Shown: positions 1 through 8,892, numbered from the stretch's first letter. The stretch: DNA of 64,000 nucleotides from Verrucosispora sp. NA02020 (GCF_013364215.1 NZ_CP054923.1:6386001-6450000), one strand, 5' to 3'. The notes: generated by a model not told the origin, from the letters alone. Made by a program: numbers and translations.

Positions 1-905
1 ACTTCGAGCTTCTTGTTGAACTTGTACCGACCGACCTTGGCGACGTCGTACCGCTTCGGGTTGAAGAAGAGGTTGTCGAGCAGGGTCTGGGCGTTCTCGC
101 GGGTCGGCGGCTCGCCAGGGCGCAACTTCCGGTAGATGTCGAGTAGCGCCTCGTCCTGGCCGGCGATGTGGTCCTTCTCGAGCGTGGTCATCATCAGCTC
201 GGACCAGCCGAACTTCTCGCGGATCCGCTCGGCCGACCATCCGACGGCCTTGAGCAGGACCGTGACGGCCTGCCGACGCTTACGGTCGATGCGTACGCCG
301 ACCGTGTCGCGCTTGTCGATGTCGAACTCCAGCCAGGCACCCCGGCTGGGGATGACCTTGACGCTGGAGAGGTCGCGGTCGGAGGTCTTGTCCGGCTGCT
401 TGTCGAAGTAGACGCCCGGCGAGCGGACGAGCTGGCTGACCACGACGCGCTCGGTGCCGTTGATGATGAAGGTGCCCTTCGGCGTCATCATCGGGAAGTC
501 ACCCATGAACACCGTCTGGCTCTTGATCTCGCCGGTGGTGTTGTTGGTGAACTCCGCGGTCACGAAGAGCGGCGCGCAGTAGGTCAGGTCCTTCTCCTTG
601 CACTCCTCGATCGAGGCCTTGACCTCGTCGAAGCGCGGTGCCGAGAAGGAAAGCGACATGGTGCCAGAGAAGTCCTCAATGGGACTGATCTCGTCGAGGA
701 TTTCCGCGAGACCCGAGCGTGCGTGCGGGTCGTCCGCCGACCGGCCCTGCCAACCCTCGTTGCCGACGAGCCAGTCGAAGGACTCGTTCTGAATGGCAAG
801 GAGGTTGGGGACCTCGAGGTGTTCGGTGATCCGACCGAAGGAAACTCGGCGGGGAGCGAATGCGCTCGACGTACGACTGGTCTTCGCAGGGCGGGAAGCT
901 GCCAA
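1..905 (-). CDS. rpoB: RNA polymerase beta subunit, N-terminal part (cut by window edge)
   Basis: This is the start of the RNA polymerase beta subunit, read leftwards and cut off after about 301 residues; the family is usually about 1,150 long. A short Ala/Ser-rich tail is followed by [14 protein letters not shown], the conserved opening of the protrusion domain, and then by lobe sequence including SPGVYFDKQ. The rifampicin pocket and catalytic residues lie outside the window. I chose a TTG start at 905-903 because GGAAGGA lies six bases before it and no in-frame ATG or GTG precedes the conserved region. The gene has its own putative promoter at 1034-1062 and lies downstream of rplL, as is usual. 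Confidence 0.97.
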   Translation of the reverse strand, partial: MAASRPAKTSRTSSAFAPRRVSFGRITEHLEVPNLLAIQNESFDWLVGNEGWQGRSADDPHARSGLAEILDEISPIEDFSGTMSLSFSAPRFDEVKASIEECKEKDLTYCAPLFVTAEFTNNTTGEIKSQTVFMGDFPMMTPKGTFIINGTERVVVSQLVRSPGVYFDKQPDKTSDRDLSSVKVIPSRGAWLEFDIDKRDTVGVRIDRKRRQAVTVLLKAVGWSAERIREKFGWSELMMTTLEKDHIAGQDEALLDIYRKLRPGEPPTRENAQTLLDNLFFNPKRYDVAKVGRYKFNKKLE

Positions 906-1033
906 GATGCGTCCTTCCGAGGACCGGTGCTGCAGAACGGCTGGTACGCGTGCACTCCAATGACCCCACCAGAAAATATCCACAAACGGACATTTCCGAG
1001 CAGGGGTCAAGTCGGAAGGCAGCGCAAACTAGC

Positions 1034-1062
1034 AGTGTAGCCGAGAGGCTAACCGCTGTCCA
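1034..1062 (-). promoter_or_regulatory. Putative rpoB promoter
   Basis: On the minus strand TGGACA (1062-1057) and TACACT (1039-1034) are separated by exactly 17 bases, a good match to the housekeeping sigma consensus. Transcription would start near 1027 and give a leader of about 120 bases before the TTG start. Elsewhere the 478-base gap from 906 to 1383 shows no gene. A dedicated rpoB promoter is common in actinobacteria; this one is inferred from sequence only. Confidence 0.55.
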
Positions 1063-1383
1063 GCCCACCCCGCAGGAAGTTGCGGAACGAGCCTCGGGAC
1101 CCTGGAAACGGGTCACACCGGGCCGCTCGGAACGCAACGTCCCTGCCGGGCCGCCCAGATGTCTGCGGCGGTGGTGCTGCCGCTTCATACCCAGCCGGTG
1201 GCCGTCGCAAGCGCGGAAGGTCTTGCTGATGTCAGCGTGCCTGGGAGTCCATGGTCGCGTCAAGGCCCGGTGCCGCCATCCGACGGTCTTTCCCACCCAC
1301 GGGCGAAACCACTGCCGTTCGGGCCCGCGCCCGCCGCGATGCACACGCCCTGCTCATGACCGGTTCCGGGCAGTGAAACCACA

Positions 1384-1422
1384 CGGCGGGCGCCGATCCG
1401 AGATCCGGATCGTCGCCCGCCG
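1384..1422 (-). terminator. Hairpin downstream of rplL (terminator or attenuator)
   Basis: The outer arms 1384-1392 and 1414-1422 pair over nine bases and the inner arms 1394-1400 and 1406-1412 over seven, with one mismatch between them and a five-base loop. It lies about 55 bases past the rplL stop. There is no U-run after it, so it may only partly terminate, like the known attenuator between rplL and rpoB in Escherichia coli. Confidence 0.6.
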
Positions 1423-1476
1423 CGATGTGGGTGTGCCCCGGCTCACGTGAGCCGGTACGCCCGGGTGAGGCTCAGG

Positions 1477-1863
1477 TCACTTGAGGGTGACCTTGGCGCC
1501 CTCGCCCTCCAGCTTGGCCTTGGCCTTGTCGGCGGCCTCCTTGTTGACCTTCTCGAGGATCGCCTTCGGCGCGGCCTCGACCAGGTCCTTGGCCTCCTTG
1601 AGGCCCAGGCCGGTCAGCTCACGCACGACCTTGATGACCTGGATCTTCTTGCCACCGTCGGCGTCGAGGATGACGTCGAACTCGTCCTTCTCCGGCTCGG
1701 CCTCGGCGGCAGCGCCACCCTGGGCCGGGCCCGCCGCCATCGCGACCGGGGCGGCGGCGGTGACCTCGAAGGTCTCCTCGAACTGCTTCACGAACTCGGA
1801 GAGCTCGATCAGCGTCATCTCCTTGAACGCGTCGAGCAGCTCTTCGGTGCTGAGCTTCGCCAT
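1477..1863 (-). CDS. rplL: 50S ribosomal protein L7/L12
   Basis: This 128-residue protein is the L7/L12 stalk subunit that recruits translation factors to the ribosome. The N-terminal dimerisation helix pair ([18 protein letters not shown]) is followed by an Ala/Gly/Pro hinge at about residues 35-55 and by the globular C-terminal domain with the conserved run [12 protein letters not shown]. Length and ends are normal for the family. The ATG at 1863 follows AAAGGA. It lies 53 bases after rplJ and is presumably co-transcribed with it under the L10 leader. Confidence 0.98.
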   Translation of the reverse strand: MAKLSTEELLDAFKEMTLIELSEFVKQFEETFEVTAAAPVAMAAGPAQGGAAAEAEPEKDEFDVILDADGGKKIQVIKVVRELTGLGLKEAKDLVEAAPKAILEKVNKEAADKAKAKLEGEGAKVTLK

Positions 1864-1916
1864 ATCTGGCGTCCTTTCTGAATGGTTAACTAAGAACGTG
1901 GGTGCGCCGCGCGGCC

Positions 1917-2465
1917 TCAGGCCGCCTCGGCGCCCTCCTGCTCACGCTTCTTGTCCTGCAGGGCGGCCGCCAGACGGGCGGTCTTCGACAGCGGGGCCTG
2001 GAACAGGGCCGCGGCCTTGCTCAGGTTGCCCTTCATCGCGCCGGCCAGCTTGGCCAGCAGCACCTCACGGGACTCCAGGTCGGCGAGCTTCGTGACCTCG
2101 GCCGCGGAAATGGCCTTGCCCTCGAAGACGCCGCCCTTGATGACGAGCTTCGGGTTGGACTTCGCGAAGTCGCGAAGCCCCTTCGCCGCCTCGACGACGT
2201 CGCCCGAAACGAAAGTCAGCGCGGTAGGACCGGTGAACAGCTCGTCGAGGCCGGAGATACCCGCATCTGCCGCAGCACGCTTGGCCAGCGTGTTCTTGGC
2301 GACGGTGTAGGTGGTCTCCTTGCCGAGCGAGCGCCGCAGCTGGGTGAGCTGGGAAACCGTCAGACCGCGGTACTCGGTCAGCACGGTGGCACCCGCGCTG
2401 CGGAAGTTCTCCGTCAGCTCAGCAACGGCCGAGGCCTTGTCGGCCCGGATCGGCTTGTCCGCCAT
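1917..2465 (-). CDS. rplJ: 50S ribosomal protein L10
   Basis: This 182-residue protein is ribosomal protein L10, which anchors the L7/L12 dimers to 23S rRNA. The N-terminal domain contains the conserved [18 protein letters not shown] region at about residues 31-48, followed by [12 protein letters not shown]; the C-terminal helix that binds L7/L12 carries [10 protein letters not shown]. The ATG at 2465 is preceded by the strong site GAGGAGGGAC. It heads an rplJ-rplL pair and is preceded by a long leader with a terminator hairpin, the usual arrangement for L10 autoregulation. Confidence 0.98.
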   Translation of the reverse strand: MADKPIRADKASAVAELTENFRSAGATVLTEYRGLTVSQLTQLRRSLGKETTYTVAKNTLAKRAAADAGISGLDELFTGPTALTFVSGDVVEAAKGLRDFAKSNPKLVIKGGVFEGKAISAAEVTKLADLESREVLLAKLAGAMKGNLSKAAALFQAPLSKTARLAAALQDKKREQEGAEAA

Positions 2466-2715
2466 GTCCCTCCTCTCTCGTTACTCGAGGCTGGTCACCG
2501 TCGCAGACAGGCGCCTGTGACGGGGACGGAGGCATCGCGGCAACAGAAAAGCCCCGGCGCAGGGCGCACGGGGCGAGGTCGGCGGAGATCATCGCAGTCG
2601 GCGGACCACGGGGACTCTGCCAGTTTTCGCTTGCCGCCCTACGCGGGTCGCCCGTCTTCGCGGACCTTCGACCGTGCCGGAGCACGGTGACCAGCGGTCT
2701 CTGGGTGGAACTTCG
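2466..2715 (-). ncRNA. rplJ (L10-type) leader
   Basis: Between the putative start of transcription near 2715 and the rplJ ATG lie about 250 untranslated bases, unusually long for this genome. The leader contains a GC-rich hairpin with a short U-run about 80 bases before rplJ. In many bacteria the rplJ leader binds the L10-L12 complex and switches a terminator or the ribosome site. Here the assignment rests on position, length and the hairpin; I could not fold the whole leader or compare it with a covariance model. Confidence 0.5.
2541..2574 (-). terminator. Attenuator-like terminator within the rplJ leader
   Basis: Arms 2551-2556 (GCCCCG) and 2569-2574 (CGGGGC) pair perfectly, and an inner GCGC/GCGC pair adds four base pairs with one bulge. 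On the minus strand the hairpin is followed by TTTTCTGTT, the best U-run seen behind any hairpin in this window. Its place inside the leader suggests conditional termination before rplJ. Confidence 0.6.
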
Positions 2716-2721
2716 CGGCCT

Positions 2722-2751
2722 AGGTTACGCCCTACTCCCGGTAGCCGCCAA
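2722..2751 (-). promoter_or_regulatory. Putative rplJL promoter
   Basis: TTGGCG (2751-2746) and TAACCT (2727-2722) on the minus strand are 18 bases apart, close to the housekeeping sigma consensus. The predicted start of transcription is near 2715, giving the long leader described separately. Confidence 0.5.
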
Positions 2752-2791
2752 ATCGCCCCGGAGTGCGCTCGGTCACCACGGACGGTGAACG

Positions 2792-3481
2792 TCAGGCACG
2801 TCGATGGCGGGCACGCCGACAACCCGCCAGAAGCACGGCCGCCCAACCGAGCGCCCAGGCGGTCACCAGCACCCCGGTCGCCCACGACAGGGACCCCGCC
2901 AGCGCCCGCGCGGTGGTCAGCAACGGCGGGGCCAGCCACCGGAGCGCCGGGTCGACGCGGCCGAACACCAGGGCGAGGACCACACCGAGGACGAGCACCG
3001 CGACGCCGTACCCGGCGCTGCGCGTGACCGCCCGGCCGGCGAGGGCACCGAGCGCCACGGCAGCCGGCAGGGCGATCAGGTGCGCCCAGAGGCCGAGTGC
3101 CAGGCCGGCGACGATGGACCGGTCGTCCGGTCCGGTCGGCACGGCCATCCCGCCGAGCAGCCACGGGATCACCAGCGCGACCGCGATCAGACCCAGACCT
3201 GCGGTCGCCGCGGCGAGCAGTCCGGCCGCCCACTCCCGCGTCGGCCCGAGCGCGACCACGGCCAGCCGACGCTGAGCGTCCGGCTCCACGTCCAGCAGGA
3301 TCTTGGTCTGCCAGGCCAGGACCGGAAAGAGGACCACCGCCGACACGCCGTAGGCCTCGGCCGGCTCGGCGCGGCCACCGCCGTAGAGGATGCCCAACAC
3401 GAGCAGGCCGGCCAGGACCGGTGCCAGCGCCCGTCCGGTACGCAGGAAGCCCGCGAGCCGGAACCGGACCAGCGCGATCAC
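2792..3481 (-). CDS. ABC transporter permease
   Basis: This gene codes for about 229 residues with six hydrophobic segments that look like membrane helices, including LAPVLAGLLVLGILYG, AVVLFPVLAWQ, GLGLIAVALVIPWLL and LIALPAAVALGAL. I chose the GTG at 3481, which overlaps the TGA of the ATPase gene (GTGA) and implies translational coupling; the frame stays open upstream but only as a shadow of the ATPase gene. With its neighbour it forms a two-gene ABC exporter. The substrate is unknown. The pair sits between rplA and rplJ, where other actinobacteria carry unrelated genes. Confidence 0.85.
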   Translation of the reverse strand: MIALVRFRLAGFLRTGRALAPVLAGLLVLGILYGGGRAEPAEAYGVSAVVLFPVLAWQTKILLDVEPDAQRRLAVVALGPTREWAAGLLAAATAGLGLIAVALVIPWLLGGMAVPTGPDDRSIVAGLALGLWAHLIALPAAVALGALAGRAVTRSAGYGVAVLVLGVVLALVFGRVDPALRWLAPPLLTTARALAGSLSWATGVLVTAWALGWAAVLLAGCRRARHRRA

Positions 3482-4266
3482 GGCGCCACCTCGGAGGCCG
3501 CCCCGGCCAACGACTCGGTGACCTCCGACGACGCGTCGTGTCCGCGTACCCGGAGGACGCGGTGACCGTCGGCGCGCAGCCGGCGCACGGCGTCGGCGAC
3601 GTCGGCAGCCGGGACCGCCACCTCCACCACGACGGTGGCCTCCGCACCGGCCCACGGCCCCTCGGCCACCGTCTGACCGTCGACGGTCCACTGCCGGGCA
3701 CCCGGCAGGCGGGCCGTCTCACCGCGATGATCGCTGACCAGTACCGCACCGCCCTCGGCCAGCACCTCGCCCACGACCTCGGGGACCAGTTCGCGGGCAG
3801 CGGCGTCCAGGCCCTCCCAGGGCTCGTCGAGGACGAGCAGTCCCGGCGGGCGCAGCAGTGCCTGGGCCAGACCGACCTTCTGCGCGGTGCCCTTCGAGAG
3901 CTGGGGCAGCCGGCTGGCCCGGAAGGGTCCGAGACCGAGGCGCTCGACCCAGTGGTGCACCGCCCGGCCCGCCTCGTCACGAGCGAGTCCACGCACCCGG
4001 GCTGCCGCGTCGAGGTATCCCTCGACGGTGAAGGGCTGGTCGGCGGGAAAACGTTCCGGTACCCAGCCCACCACGGCCGGTCGATCGCGCACCCGCCCCC
4101 GGGACGGCGGCAGGATCCCGGCGACGAGTTGCAGCAGCGTCGACTTGCCGGCGCCGTTGCGCCCGTGCACCACCACCGCCTCGCCGGGCGCGATCTCGAT
4201 CGTCACCGATCGAAGCACCCAGGGACCGGGACGGCGGTACCGCAGCCAGACGTCCTCCAGTCGCAT
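3478..4266 (-). CDS. ABC transporter ATP-binding protein
   Basis: This 262-residue protein is the ATPase of an ABC transporter. Walker A is GRNGAGKST at residues 35-43, the signature is the variant LSKGTAQK at about 124-131 (usually LSGGQ), Walker B is LLVLDEP at 144-150 and the switch histidine is in LVSDHRG. The last 60 or so residues form a small extra domain typical of exporter ATPases. Its stop overlaps the start of the permease gene. Family membership is clear; the transported substrate cannot be told from sequence. Confidence 0.93.
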   Translation of the reverse strand: MRLEDVWLRYRRPGPWVLRSVTIEIAPGEAVVVHGRNGAGKSTLLQLVAGILPPSRGRVRDRPAVVGWVPERFPADQPFTVEGYLDAAARVRGLARDEAGRAVHHWVERLGLGPFRASRLPQLSKGTAQKVGLAQALLRPPGLLVLDEPWEGLDAAARELVPEVVGEVLAEGGAVLVSDHRGETARLPGARQWTVDGQTVAEGPWAGAEATVVVEVAVPAADVADAVRRLRADGHRVLRVRGHDASSEVTESLAGAASEVAP

Positions 4267-4296
4267 CAGGCGAGCTTGCCACCTCGGTCACGGTGA

Positions 4297-4330
4297 AGGG
4301 GCCCCGCCACGGTCGTGTGGCGGGGCCCCT
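4297..4330. terminator. Strong hairpin terminator after rplA
   Basis: Arms 4297-4310 and 4317-4330 are perfectly complementary over 14 bases with a six-base loop. It lies 17 bases beyond the rplA stop and 30 bases before the ABC ATPase start, so it should end the secE-nusG-rplK-rplA transcript. There is no clear U-run, which is common for terminators in high-GC genomes. Confidence 0.75.
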
Positions 4331-4347
4331 CGAGGCGTTCGTCCTGC

Positions 4348-5064
4348 TCAGCTGTCGGCCGAGCCCTCCTGCAGGTTCTTCACCAGGTTCGGGTCGATCG
4401 GCACGCCCGGGCCCATGGTCGTGGTGAGGGTGACCTTCTTGAGGTACTTGCCCTTCGCCGCGGACGGCTTGGCCCGCAGCACCTCGTCCAGGACCGCCAC
4501 GTAGTTGTCCACCAGCTGGGTCTCGGAGAACGAGGCCTTGCCGATGATCAGGTGCAGGTTGGAGTGCTTGTCCACCCGGAAGGTGATCTTGCCGCCCTTG
4601 ATGTCCGCGACCGCCTTGGTGACGTCCATGGTCACCGTGCCGGTCTTCGGGTTCGGCATCAGACCGCGCGGGCCCAGGATCCGCGCGATCCGGCCGATCT
4701 TGGCCATCTGGTCCGGCGTGGCGATCGCCGCGTCGAAGTCCAACCAACCGCCCTGGATCCGGGCGACCAACTCGTCGGTACCCACCTCGTCGGCACCGGC
4801 GGCGACGGCCTCCTCGGCCTTCGCGCCGGCGGCGAAGACGATCACGCGGGCGGTCTTACCGGTGCCGTGCGGCAGGTTGACCGTGCCGCGGACCATCTGG
4901 TCCGCCTTGCGGGGGTCGACGCCGAGGCGCATGGCGACCTCGACCGTGGCGTCGAACTTGACGTTGGTCGTCTCCTTGGCCAGCTTCACGGCCTCGGCGG
5001 GGGTGTAGAGCTTCGACCGGTCGATGACCTCGGCGGCCTTGCGGTAGCTCTTGCTGCGCTGCAT
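4348..5064 (-). CDS. rplA: 50S ribosomal protein L1
   Basis: This 238-residue protein is ribosomal protein L1, which binds 23S rRNA in the mobile L1 stalk and often represses its own operon. Conserved stretches include [20 protein letters not shown] at about residues 35-54 and the nearly invariant [14 protein letters not shown] at about 131-144. The length is normal. The ATG at 5064 lies 82 bases after the rplK stop, and the two genes are surely one transcript with secE and nusG. The gene ends just before a strong terminator. Confidence 0.98.
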   Translation of the reverse strand: MQRSKSYRKAAEVIDRSKLYTPAEAVKLAKETTNVKFDATVEVAMRLGVDPRKADQMVRGTVNLPHGTGKTARVIVFAAGAKAEEAVAAGADEVGTDELVARIQGGWLDFDAAIATPDQMAKIGRIARILGPRGLMPNPKTGTVTMDVTKAVADIKGGKITFRVDKHSNLHLIIGKASFSETQLVDNYVAVLDEVLRAKPSAAKGKYLKKVTLTTTMGPGVPIDPNLVKNLQEGSADS

Positions 5065-5146
5065 TTCTGTCTACTCCTGTGGTTTCTGGCGGGCCGCGGT
5101 GCTCGCGCGCCCTCCCACGATCCGTACGGGTCGCTGGTGACCGAGA

Positions 5147-5578
5147 TCAGTCGGTGACGTTCAGGCCCATCGACCGGGCGGTGCCGGCGATGATCTTCTC
5201 AGCCTGGTCGAGGTCGTTGGCGTTGAGGTCGGCCATCTTCTTCTCGGCGATCTCACGCAGCTGGGCGCGGGTCACCGAGCCGACCTTCTGGGTGTGCGGG
5301 ACGCCCGAGCCCTTCGCCACACCAGCGGCCTTGATCAGCAGCCGGGCGGCGGGCGGGGTCTTCAGCACGAAGGTGAAGGACCGGTCCTCGTACACGCTGA
5401 TCTCGGCGGGGACGACATCGCCCCGCTGCGACTCGGTCTGCGCGTTGTAGGACTTGCAGAACTCCATGATGTTCACGCCGTGCTGACCGAGCGCAGGGCC
5501 CACCGGCGGCGCCGGGGTGGCCTGGCCCGCCGGCAGCTGAAGCGTGAACGTCTTGACGAGCTTCTTCTTCGGAGGCAT
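5147..5578 (-). CDS. rplK: 50S ribosomal protein L11
   Basis: This 143-residue protein is ribosomal protein L11, which binds the GTPase-associated region of 23S rRNA and is needed for the stringent response. The N-terminal [20 protein letters not shown] run, with its proline switch, and the C-terminal rRNA-binding [20 protein letters not shown] run are both intact. The ATG at 5578 is followed by PPKKKL. It is the third gene of the secE-nusG-rplK-rplA order conserved across bacteria. Confidence 0.98.
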   Translation of the reverse strand: MPPKKKLVKTFTLQLPAGQATPAPPVGPALGQHGVNIMEFCKSYNAQTESQRGDVVPAEISVYEDRSFTFVLKTPPAARLLIKAAGVAKGSGVPHTQKVGSVTRAQLREIAEKKMADLNANDLDQAEKIIAGTARSMGLNVTD

Positions 5579-5793
5579 GTCACTTCCTGGGGCTTGGAAC
5601 TGGGAATTGTTCGCACCGACGTCGCCGTCGAGCGCGCACGGTCAGCGCGTGTGGGACGGCGGCGACGTTCTAGGGTAGCGCAGGTCGGAATCCACCCGCC
5701 CACAGAGGTTGCCCGACGGGGGCGGGACGGGCCAGACGAACGACGGCGACCGCCGACGACGACCCTCTGGGCCGTCGCCGACGGTCGATGCGA

Positions 5794-6516
5794 TCAGATC
5801 TTGGCGACCTGGTTGAAGTTCAGCTCCACCGGCGTCTCCCGGCCGAAGATCGACACCAGCACCTTGAGCTTCTGCTGGTCGGCGTTGATCTCACTGATCG
5901 TGGCCGGCAGCGACGCGAAGGCGCCGTCGGTGACCGTCACCGAGTCGCCGACCTCGAAGTCGAGGACCTTGATCTCCGGCTTGGCCTTCTTCTGCTCGGT
6001 CTCGACGGACGGCGCCAGCCACTTCAGCACCTCGTCGAGGCTCAGCGGGGCCGGACGGTCGGCCCGGTCCGTGGCACCCACGAAGCCGGTCACCCCGGGC
6101 GTGTTGCGCACGCAGGAGTAGGACTCGGCGGTCAGCTCCATCCGGACCAGGATGTAGCCCGGGAAGACCTTCGCCTGGACCTGGGACCGCTTGCCGTTCT
6201 TGACCTCGACCTCTTCCCGGGTCGGCACCTCGACCTGGTAGATGTAGTCCTCCATGTCGAGGGACGTGATCCGGGTCTCGAGGTTGGTCTTGACCTTGTT
6301 CTCATAGCCGGCGTACGAGTGCACCACATACCAGTCGCCCGGCGCGTAGCGCAGCTTCTGCCGCAGCTCCGCGACCGGGTCGTAGTCCTCGTCGGGTGCG
6401 GGCTCCGTCGTCGCGAACTCCGGCTCGCTGGCGGCCTCGACCGACTCGTCGTTCGCCGCCGTCGCCACCGTGGACTGCTCGTCCGGGGTCTCGGCGGTCT
6501 CGTCGTACTCAGGCAC
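5794..6516 (-). CDS. nusG: Transcription termination/antitermination protein NusG
   Basis: This 240-residue protein is NusG, which binds RNA polymerase and links it to Rho or the ribosome. A Glu/Asp-rich extension of about 55 residues, typical of actinobacteria, precedes the NGN domain ([15 protein letters not shown]). The C-terminal KOW motif is in [17 protein letters not shown]. The start is a GTG at 6516; a GTG further up is followed at once by a stop. The gene lies 38 bases after secE. Confidence 0.97.
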   Translation of the reverse strand: MPEYDETAETPDEQSTVATAANDESVEAASEPEFATTEPAPDEDYDPVAELRQKLRYAPGDWYVVHSYAGYENKVKTNLETRITSLDMEDYIYQVEVPTREEVEVKNGKRSQVQAKVFPGYILVRMELTAESYSCVRNTPGVTGFVGATDRADRPAPLSLDEVLKWLAPSVETEQKKAKPEIKVLDFEVGDSVTVTDGAFASLPATISEINADQQKLKVLVSIFGRETPVELNFNQVAKI

Positions 6517-6554
6517 GCTTGCTCACTTCCGTCACTATCGGCACAGTCAGCCGG

Positions 6555-6953
6555 TCAGCTGGGGTTGCCGAAGACCCACAACACGCCCTTCGCGAAGGCG
6601 TAGTCAAGGCCGGCCACGATCGTCAGCATCATCGCGACGAATGCGACCACCACGGCCGTGTAGGTCAGCAGCTCCTTGCGCGTCGGCCAGATGACCTTAC
6701 GCAGTTCGGCCACGACCTCGCGGATGAAACGCGCGACGCGGCCGAACAGGCCCACCTTGTCGGCATCGGCACGCGTCTTCGACCGGCTGTCGGCGGAATC
6801 CGCCTTCGCCCGTTCGCGGGTGGCGGTGCCGCCCCGCGATACCAGATCGTCCGCGTCGGTGGCGTCGTCGTCGGCACCGTCACCGTCGTTGACCACCTCG
6901 TCGTTCAGGCGGTCGTCGTCGGCGTCCTCGCCGCGCCGCTTGTTGTCGGCCAC
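6555..6953 (-). CDS. secE: Preprotein translocase subunit SecE
   Basis: This is the SecE subunit of the Sec translocase, about 132 residues. Roughly 70 acidic, low-complexity residues precede the conserved core FIREVVAELRKVIWPTRKEL and one membrane segment (YTAVVVAFVAMMLTIVAGL). Single-helix SecE with a long acidic N-terminus is normal in actinobacteria. I chose the GTG at 6953, six bases after GGAGGGC; the frame stays open further up but without a ribosome site. It starts the secE-nusG-rplK-rplA order. Confidence 0.93.
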   Translation of the reverse strand: MADNKRRGEDADDDRLNDEVVNDGDGADDDATDADDLVSRGGTATRERAKADSADSRSKTRADADKVGLFGRVARFIREVVAELRKVIWPTRKELLTYTAVVVAFVAMMLTIVAGLDYAFAKGVLWVFGNPS

Positions 6954-7164
6954 TTCGCCCTCCGTCGCGGGATGTCGGGGTCGCACGCGGTACGCGTACG
7001 CGGCGCTGGTCACGCCGGCCGGACCAACCGTCCCGGGACGGGCCGCGGCCGGCGGATCAACCGGAGGGGCCCCGATGCCTCGGAACCTCTCCGCCGATGC
7101 CACCACCACGGGCCGCACGCCACCGAGCGGTGACGCGACCCACGGAACGGTCAGGCCTGAGGCG

Positions 7165-7237
<73 letters not shown>

Positions 7238-7363
7238 GTGTGGCAACGTTCGTCCCACCCGGTCACACGACCAGGCAGGAGTCACTTGCCCCACGGCGGA
7301 CCAGTGTACGGGTAGGGACCCGACTTTCCCAACCGGTCTGCCGATCGCGGCGAGCGGTGCCGG

Positions 7364-7756
7364 TCAGCCCGTCGTCCGCACGATGGCCCGCGCCTGCGAC
7401 AACACCTTCTCGCCCTGACAGGTGGCGGTGATGTCGAGCCTGGTCAGGCCCGCATCGGTGACCTCGCGGACGACTGCGGTCACCACGATCTCGGTGCCCT
7501 GGTCGTCGTCCGGCACCACCACCGGACGGGTGAACCGGACGTTGTAGTCGACCACCGCGTCGGGTCCACCGGCCCAGGCGGTGACGGCCCTGCCGACCAG
7601 CGCCATGGTGAACATGCCGTGCGCGATCACGCCCGGCAGACCGACCTTGGTGGCGAACCTGTCGTTCCAGTGGATCGGGTTGAAGTCGCCCGAGGCGCCG
7701 GCGTAGCGGACCAGGTCCGCCCGGGTCACTCGGAACGTCTGGGTGGTCAGCTCCAT
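7364..7756 (-). CDS. MaoC-family dehydratase (HadB-like)
   Basis: This 130-residue protein has the hot-dog hydratase fold. The catalytic motif is in YAGASGDFNPIHWND (about residues 18-32), with Asp24 and His29 in the usual places, and LPGVIAHGMFTMAL follows. It begins one base after the stop of the HadA-like gene, so the two are translationally coupled. In Mycobacterium tuberculosis the matching genes hadA and hadB, also before tRNA-Trp and secE, encode the beta-hydroxyacyl-ACP dehydratase of mycolic acid synthesis. Micromonosporaceae do not make mycolic acids, so the substrate here is probably another acyl-ACP or acyl-CoA; that is inference. Confidence 0.9.
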   Translation of the reverse strand: MELTTQTFRVTRADLVRYAGASGDFNPIHWNDRFATKVGLPGVIAHGMFTMALVGRAVTAWAGGPDAVVDYNVRFTRPVVVPDDDQGTEIVVTAVVREVTDAGLTRLDITATCQGEKVLSQARAIVRTTG

Positions 7757-7757
7757 G

Positions 7758-8204
7758 TCAGGCCTCCCCGCGTACGACGAGCTTGGACCAGACCGTGACC
7801 ACCGGCTCGCCGGCGGTCGTGCTGACCTCGGTCCGGGTGGTCAGGAACTCGTGACCACCCCGGCTGGTGATGTCCTCCACGACGTTGACGCAGACCAGCT
7901 CGTCGCCGGCCGCCACCGGGCGGGTGTACGCGAACCGCTGGTCGCCGTGGACGACCCGGCTGTAGTCGACGCCGAGGGCCGGGTCCTCGACGATCTGACG
8001 GCTGGCGGCCATGGTGATCACCACGGGGAAGGTCGGCGGCGCGACCACGTCCGGATGGCCCAGGGCACGGGCCGCCTCCGGATCGTGGTAGGCGGGATCG
8101 GTGGCCCCGATCGCCGTCGCGAACTCACGGATCTTCTCGCGGCCCACCTGGTAGGGGGCGGTCGGCGGAAAACTGCGGCCGACGAAGGAGTGGTCCAGGG
8201 ACAT
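7758..8204 (-). CDS. MaoC N-terminal-domain dehydratase (HadA-like)
   Basis: This 148-residue protein is the partner of the HadB-like subunit. It has the MaoC N-terminal fold: GRSFPPTAPYQVGREKIREFA near the start, AIGATDPAYHD with the degenerate active-site loop, and APPTFPVV after it. Two-subunit dehydratases of this kind keep the catalytic Asp/His in only one subunit, and this one is the structural partner. The ATG at 8204 has no clear ribosome site. TAGGTT lies six bases before it, so a leaderless transcript is possible. Confidence 0.9.
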   Translation of the reverse strand: MSLDHSFVGRSFPPTAPYQVGREKIREFATAIGATDPAYHDPEAARALGHPDVVAPPTFPVVITMAASRQIVEDPALGVDYSRVVHGDQRFAYTRPVAAGDELVCVNVVEDITSRGGHEFLTTRTEVSTTAGEPVVTVWSKLVVRGEA

Positions 8205-8329
8205 GTCGCGAACCTACACGCAACGCACGAACGCCGATCCGCGCGGTCGACGTCGGCCCGAGGGCCGCGCCGCCGCACGAACCGGCGATCGTGGTACGCG
8301 TCGACCCGGGCCGAGTCGGCCCGGACGGG

Positions 8330-8497
8330 TCAGCGGGTCTCGCGGTGAACGGTGTGCCGACCGTCCCGGGGGCAGAACTTCTTCAGCTCGATGCGGTCCG
8401 GGTCGTTACGGCGGTTCTTGCGCGTGATGTAGTTGCGCTCCTTGCACTCCACACACGCCAAAGTGATCTTCGGCCGGACATCGGTCGCCTTCGCCAC
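8330..8497 (-). CDS. rpmG: 50S ribosomal protein L33 (55 residues)
   Basis: This short gene is read on the minus strand from a GTG at 8497 to a TGA at 8330 and gives 55 residues. The signature [20 protein letters not shown] is followed by [16 protein letters not shown] and ends in HRETR, so it is ribosomal protein L33. GAGGAAGG lies about nine bases before the GTG. It has the first Cys pair (CVEC) but FCPRDGRH where zinc-type L33 has CPxC, so one of the four zinc-ligand cysteines is missing. It stands just before the dehydratase pair, as in mycobacteria. Confidence 0.95.
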   Translation of the reverse strand: MAKATDVRPKITLACVECKERNYITRKNRRNDPDRIELKKFCPRDGRHTVHRETR

Positions 8498-8628
8498 GGC
8501 GGAGTGCCTTCCTCGCTAACGGATACAACTACAGCGCTACAGCGTACGCACCACAAGGGCGGACACGCAAAGCGGGCGCCCAAGGCGCCCGTGCCACCGA
8601 CCGCCGGAATGCTCCGGACGGACGAGAG

Positions 8629-8701
8629 TAGCGGTGGCCGGACTTGAACCGGCGACACAGCGATTATGAGCCGCTTGCTCTACCATCTGAGCTACACCGC
8701 C
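8629..8701 (-). tRNA. tRNA-Met (CAT)
   Basis: On the minus strand the acceptor arms GGCGGTG and CACCGCT pair with one G-U at the tip and a discriminator A follows. The D-arm, the anticodon loop CTCATAA (anticodon CAT) and the T-arm GGTTCAAGTCC are complete; length is 73 bases. The paired acceptor tip points to the elongator rather than the initiator tRNA. Confidence 0.95.
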
Positions 8702-8726
8702 GTGGTGGGCCCAGCCGGACCCTCTG

Positions 8727-8799
8727 AGCCCCCTTACGGAATCGAACCGTAGACCTTCTCCTTACCATGGAGACGCTCTGCCGACTGAGCTAAGGGGGC
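8727..8799 (-). tRNA. tRNA-Thr (GGT)
   Basis: On the minus strand GCCCCCT pairs with AGGGGGC and a discriminator T follows. The anticodon stem TCTCC/GGAGA encloses ATGGTAA, giving anticodon GGT. The length is 73 bases and no CCA is encoded. It lies 25 bases upstream of tRNA-Met, probably in one transcript. Confidence 0.96.
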
Positions 8800-8892
8800 C
8801 TGCGCGATCACTCGGTGGCCGCGGCAGAGGTAAGAGTACACGGCCCTACCGCGCTGGTGAAATCGGATCCCCGGGGACGTCGGACACCCAGC

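Noticed and set aside
7028..7041. Palindrome CCGTCCCGGGACGG upstream of secE as an operator
   Set aside because: It is short and entirely GC-rich apart from two A/T pairs, which is expected by chance in a genome of this composition; no promoter element is nearby.
7364..8204. Mycolic acid dehydratase HadAB as the function of the MaoC pair
   Set aside because: Synteny and sequence match hadA/hadB, but the organism group suggested by the window does not make mycolic acids, so only the fold and reaction type are claimed.
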